This document shows positions 4,760 to 5,142 of a stretch of 5,142 nt of DNA, piece by piece. The stretch covers positions 1 to 5,142 of the forward strand of contig JACQNB010000096.1 in assembly GCA_016203265.1 (NCBI GenBank), written 5' to 3'. The stretch is from Candidatus Woesearchaeota archaeon. Lineage in GTDB: Archaea; Nanobdellota; Nanobdellia; Woesearchaeales; ARS49. Positions within the stretch are counted from its first letter, which is position 1. Each line of letters begins with the position of its first letter. A program made the position numbers and the translations under genes. The notes beneath the pieces are model-generated. The model made no database searches. It was not told the origin of the DNA and saw only the letters and a program-made list of their open reading frames with translations.

Positions 4760-5142
4760 ACTCACTTCTGACCTTCTTGTTCACGCGATTCTGGCATTTT
4801 GACGTCTTCTTTCATCGATAACTCCCACTATTCGCGACCTTCCAACGAGTGCCTAACTCTTCGCATGCACGGCGACCCAACGCCCTCGGCATCAGTTGTT
4901 GCTGTGTGCCAAAGCGCACTCACAAACCCTCAATGAAGTCTCACTTTTTGCCTACCCCGAAGCTAATTTTCTATATAGAAATAATTAAGTAGAACATAAT
5001 GATTCGAAAATAATAAAGCACAACATCAATATTAAAATCGTTATAACGAAGACATAGAAATATCAAAACAAGTATTGTAACGCAACTGTTCAATCAACAA
5101 AATCCTTTAAAGTCGTTTTGTCACTTTCAATAAGGTAGCAAA
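4760..5142. other. Terminal intergenic region, no convincing gene
   Basis: From 4760 to about 4960 the composition resembles coding DNA, but only very short frames exist on either strand. The one with a purine-rich site is a 17-codon minus-strand frame at 4762-4815. I see no tRNA T-arm, rRNA motif or strong long-range stem. From about 4961 the DNA turns sharply AT-rich; 4981-5100 has 30 G or C in 120 bases by hand count. It contains a 14-bp palindrome and, near the end, CTTTAAAG (5105-5112) and AAGGT (5133-5137). The latter could be the promoter and ribosome site of a plus-strand gene beginning just past the edge. Confidence 0.5.
4968..4981. repeat. Perfect 14-bp AT-rich palindrome
   Basis: TTTCTATATAGAAA is identical to its reverse complement. 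The centre contains TATATA, so on the minus strand TCTATATA is a seven-of-eight TATA match. Looser flanking symmetry (TAATT at 4964-4968 and AATTA at 4983-4987) extends it imperfectly. It may be a promoter core, a regulator site, or simply chance in AT-rich DNA. Confidence 0.4.

Noticed and set aside
4762..4815. 17-codon minus-strand frame (MKEDVKMPESREQEGQK) behind GGGAG
   Set aside because: It has an ATG and a purine-rich site six bases upstream, and its stop lies two bases past the PAC2 stop. At 17 residues with no membrane segment or other pattern, and no nearby TATA box, chance is the simpler explanation.
4934..4993. 19-codon plus-strand frame starting MKSHFLPTPK
   Set aside because: There is no ribosome binding site, it crosses the AT-rich palindrome, and its length is within chance expectation.

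Overview
The window looks archaeal. It holds a recognisable archaeal PAC2-family protein (proteasome-assembly-chaperone fold). The intergenic gaps carry archaeal TATA boxes close to YTTAWATA, placed about 35-45 bases ahead of start codons, and Shine-Dalgarno sequences (GAGG, AGGTGA, AAGGTG) lie next to ATG or GTG starts. Coding DNA is moderately GC-rich and some intergenic DNA is very AT-rich. The other proteins match no family I can name. They are small or multi-spanning membrane proteins and a long coiled-coil protein, which fits a poorly characterised, possibly DPANN-type, archaeon. The lineage is a guess; the domain assignment is not.

Layout. On the minus strand, 55-474 encodes a four-helix membrane protein with a His-rich loop. 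The gap 475-846 holds a probable 31-residue single-helix membrane protein on the minus strand (571-666) with its own TATA box and Shine-Dalgarno, and the promoter of the next gene. On the plus strand, 847-1938 encodes a secreted-signal, five-helix membrane protein with a long helical cytoplasmic tail. Its stop codon abuts the stop of a convergent gene (1939-3825, minus), a 628-residue soluble coiled-coil protein. The divergent gap 3826-4057 holds two minus-strand TATA boxes, a 30-bp operator-like dyad and a strongly foldable 114-nt element directly ahead of the PAC2 gene (4058-4759, plus). From 4760 to the end I see no convincing gene; the last ~180 bases are AT-rich and promoter-like.

How the genes relate. 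Every gene appears to be its own transcription unit, so no operon logic assigns functions. The membrane protein at 847-1938 ends in a predicted cytoplasmic helical domain and its convergent neighbour is a cytoplasmic coiled-coil protein. A physical partnership is possible but inferred only from proximity and architecture. The best candidates for something undescribed are the folded RNA element upstream of PAC2 (3936-4049), the tiny membrane protein at 571-666, and the orphan membrane/coiled-coil pair with zero bases between their stops.
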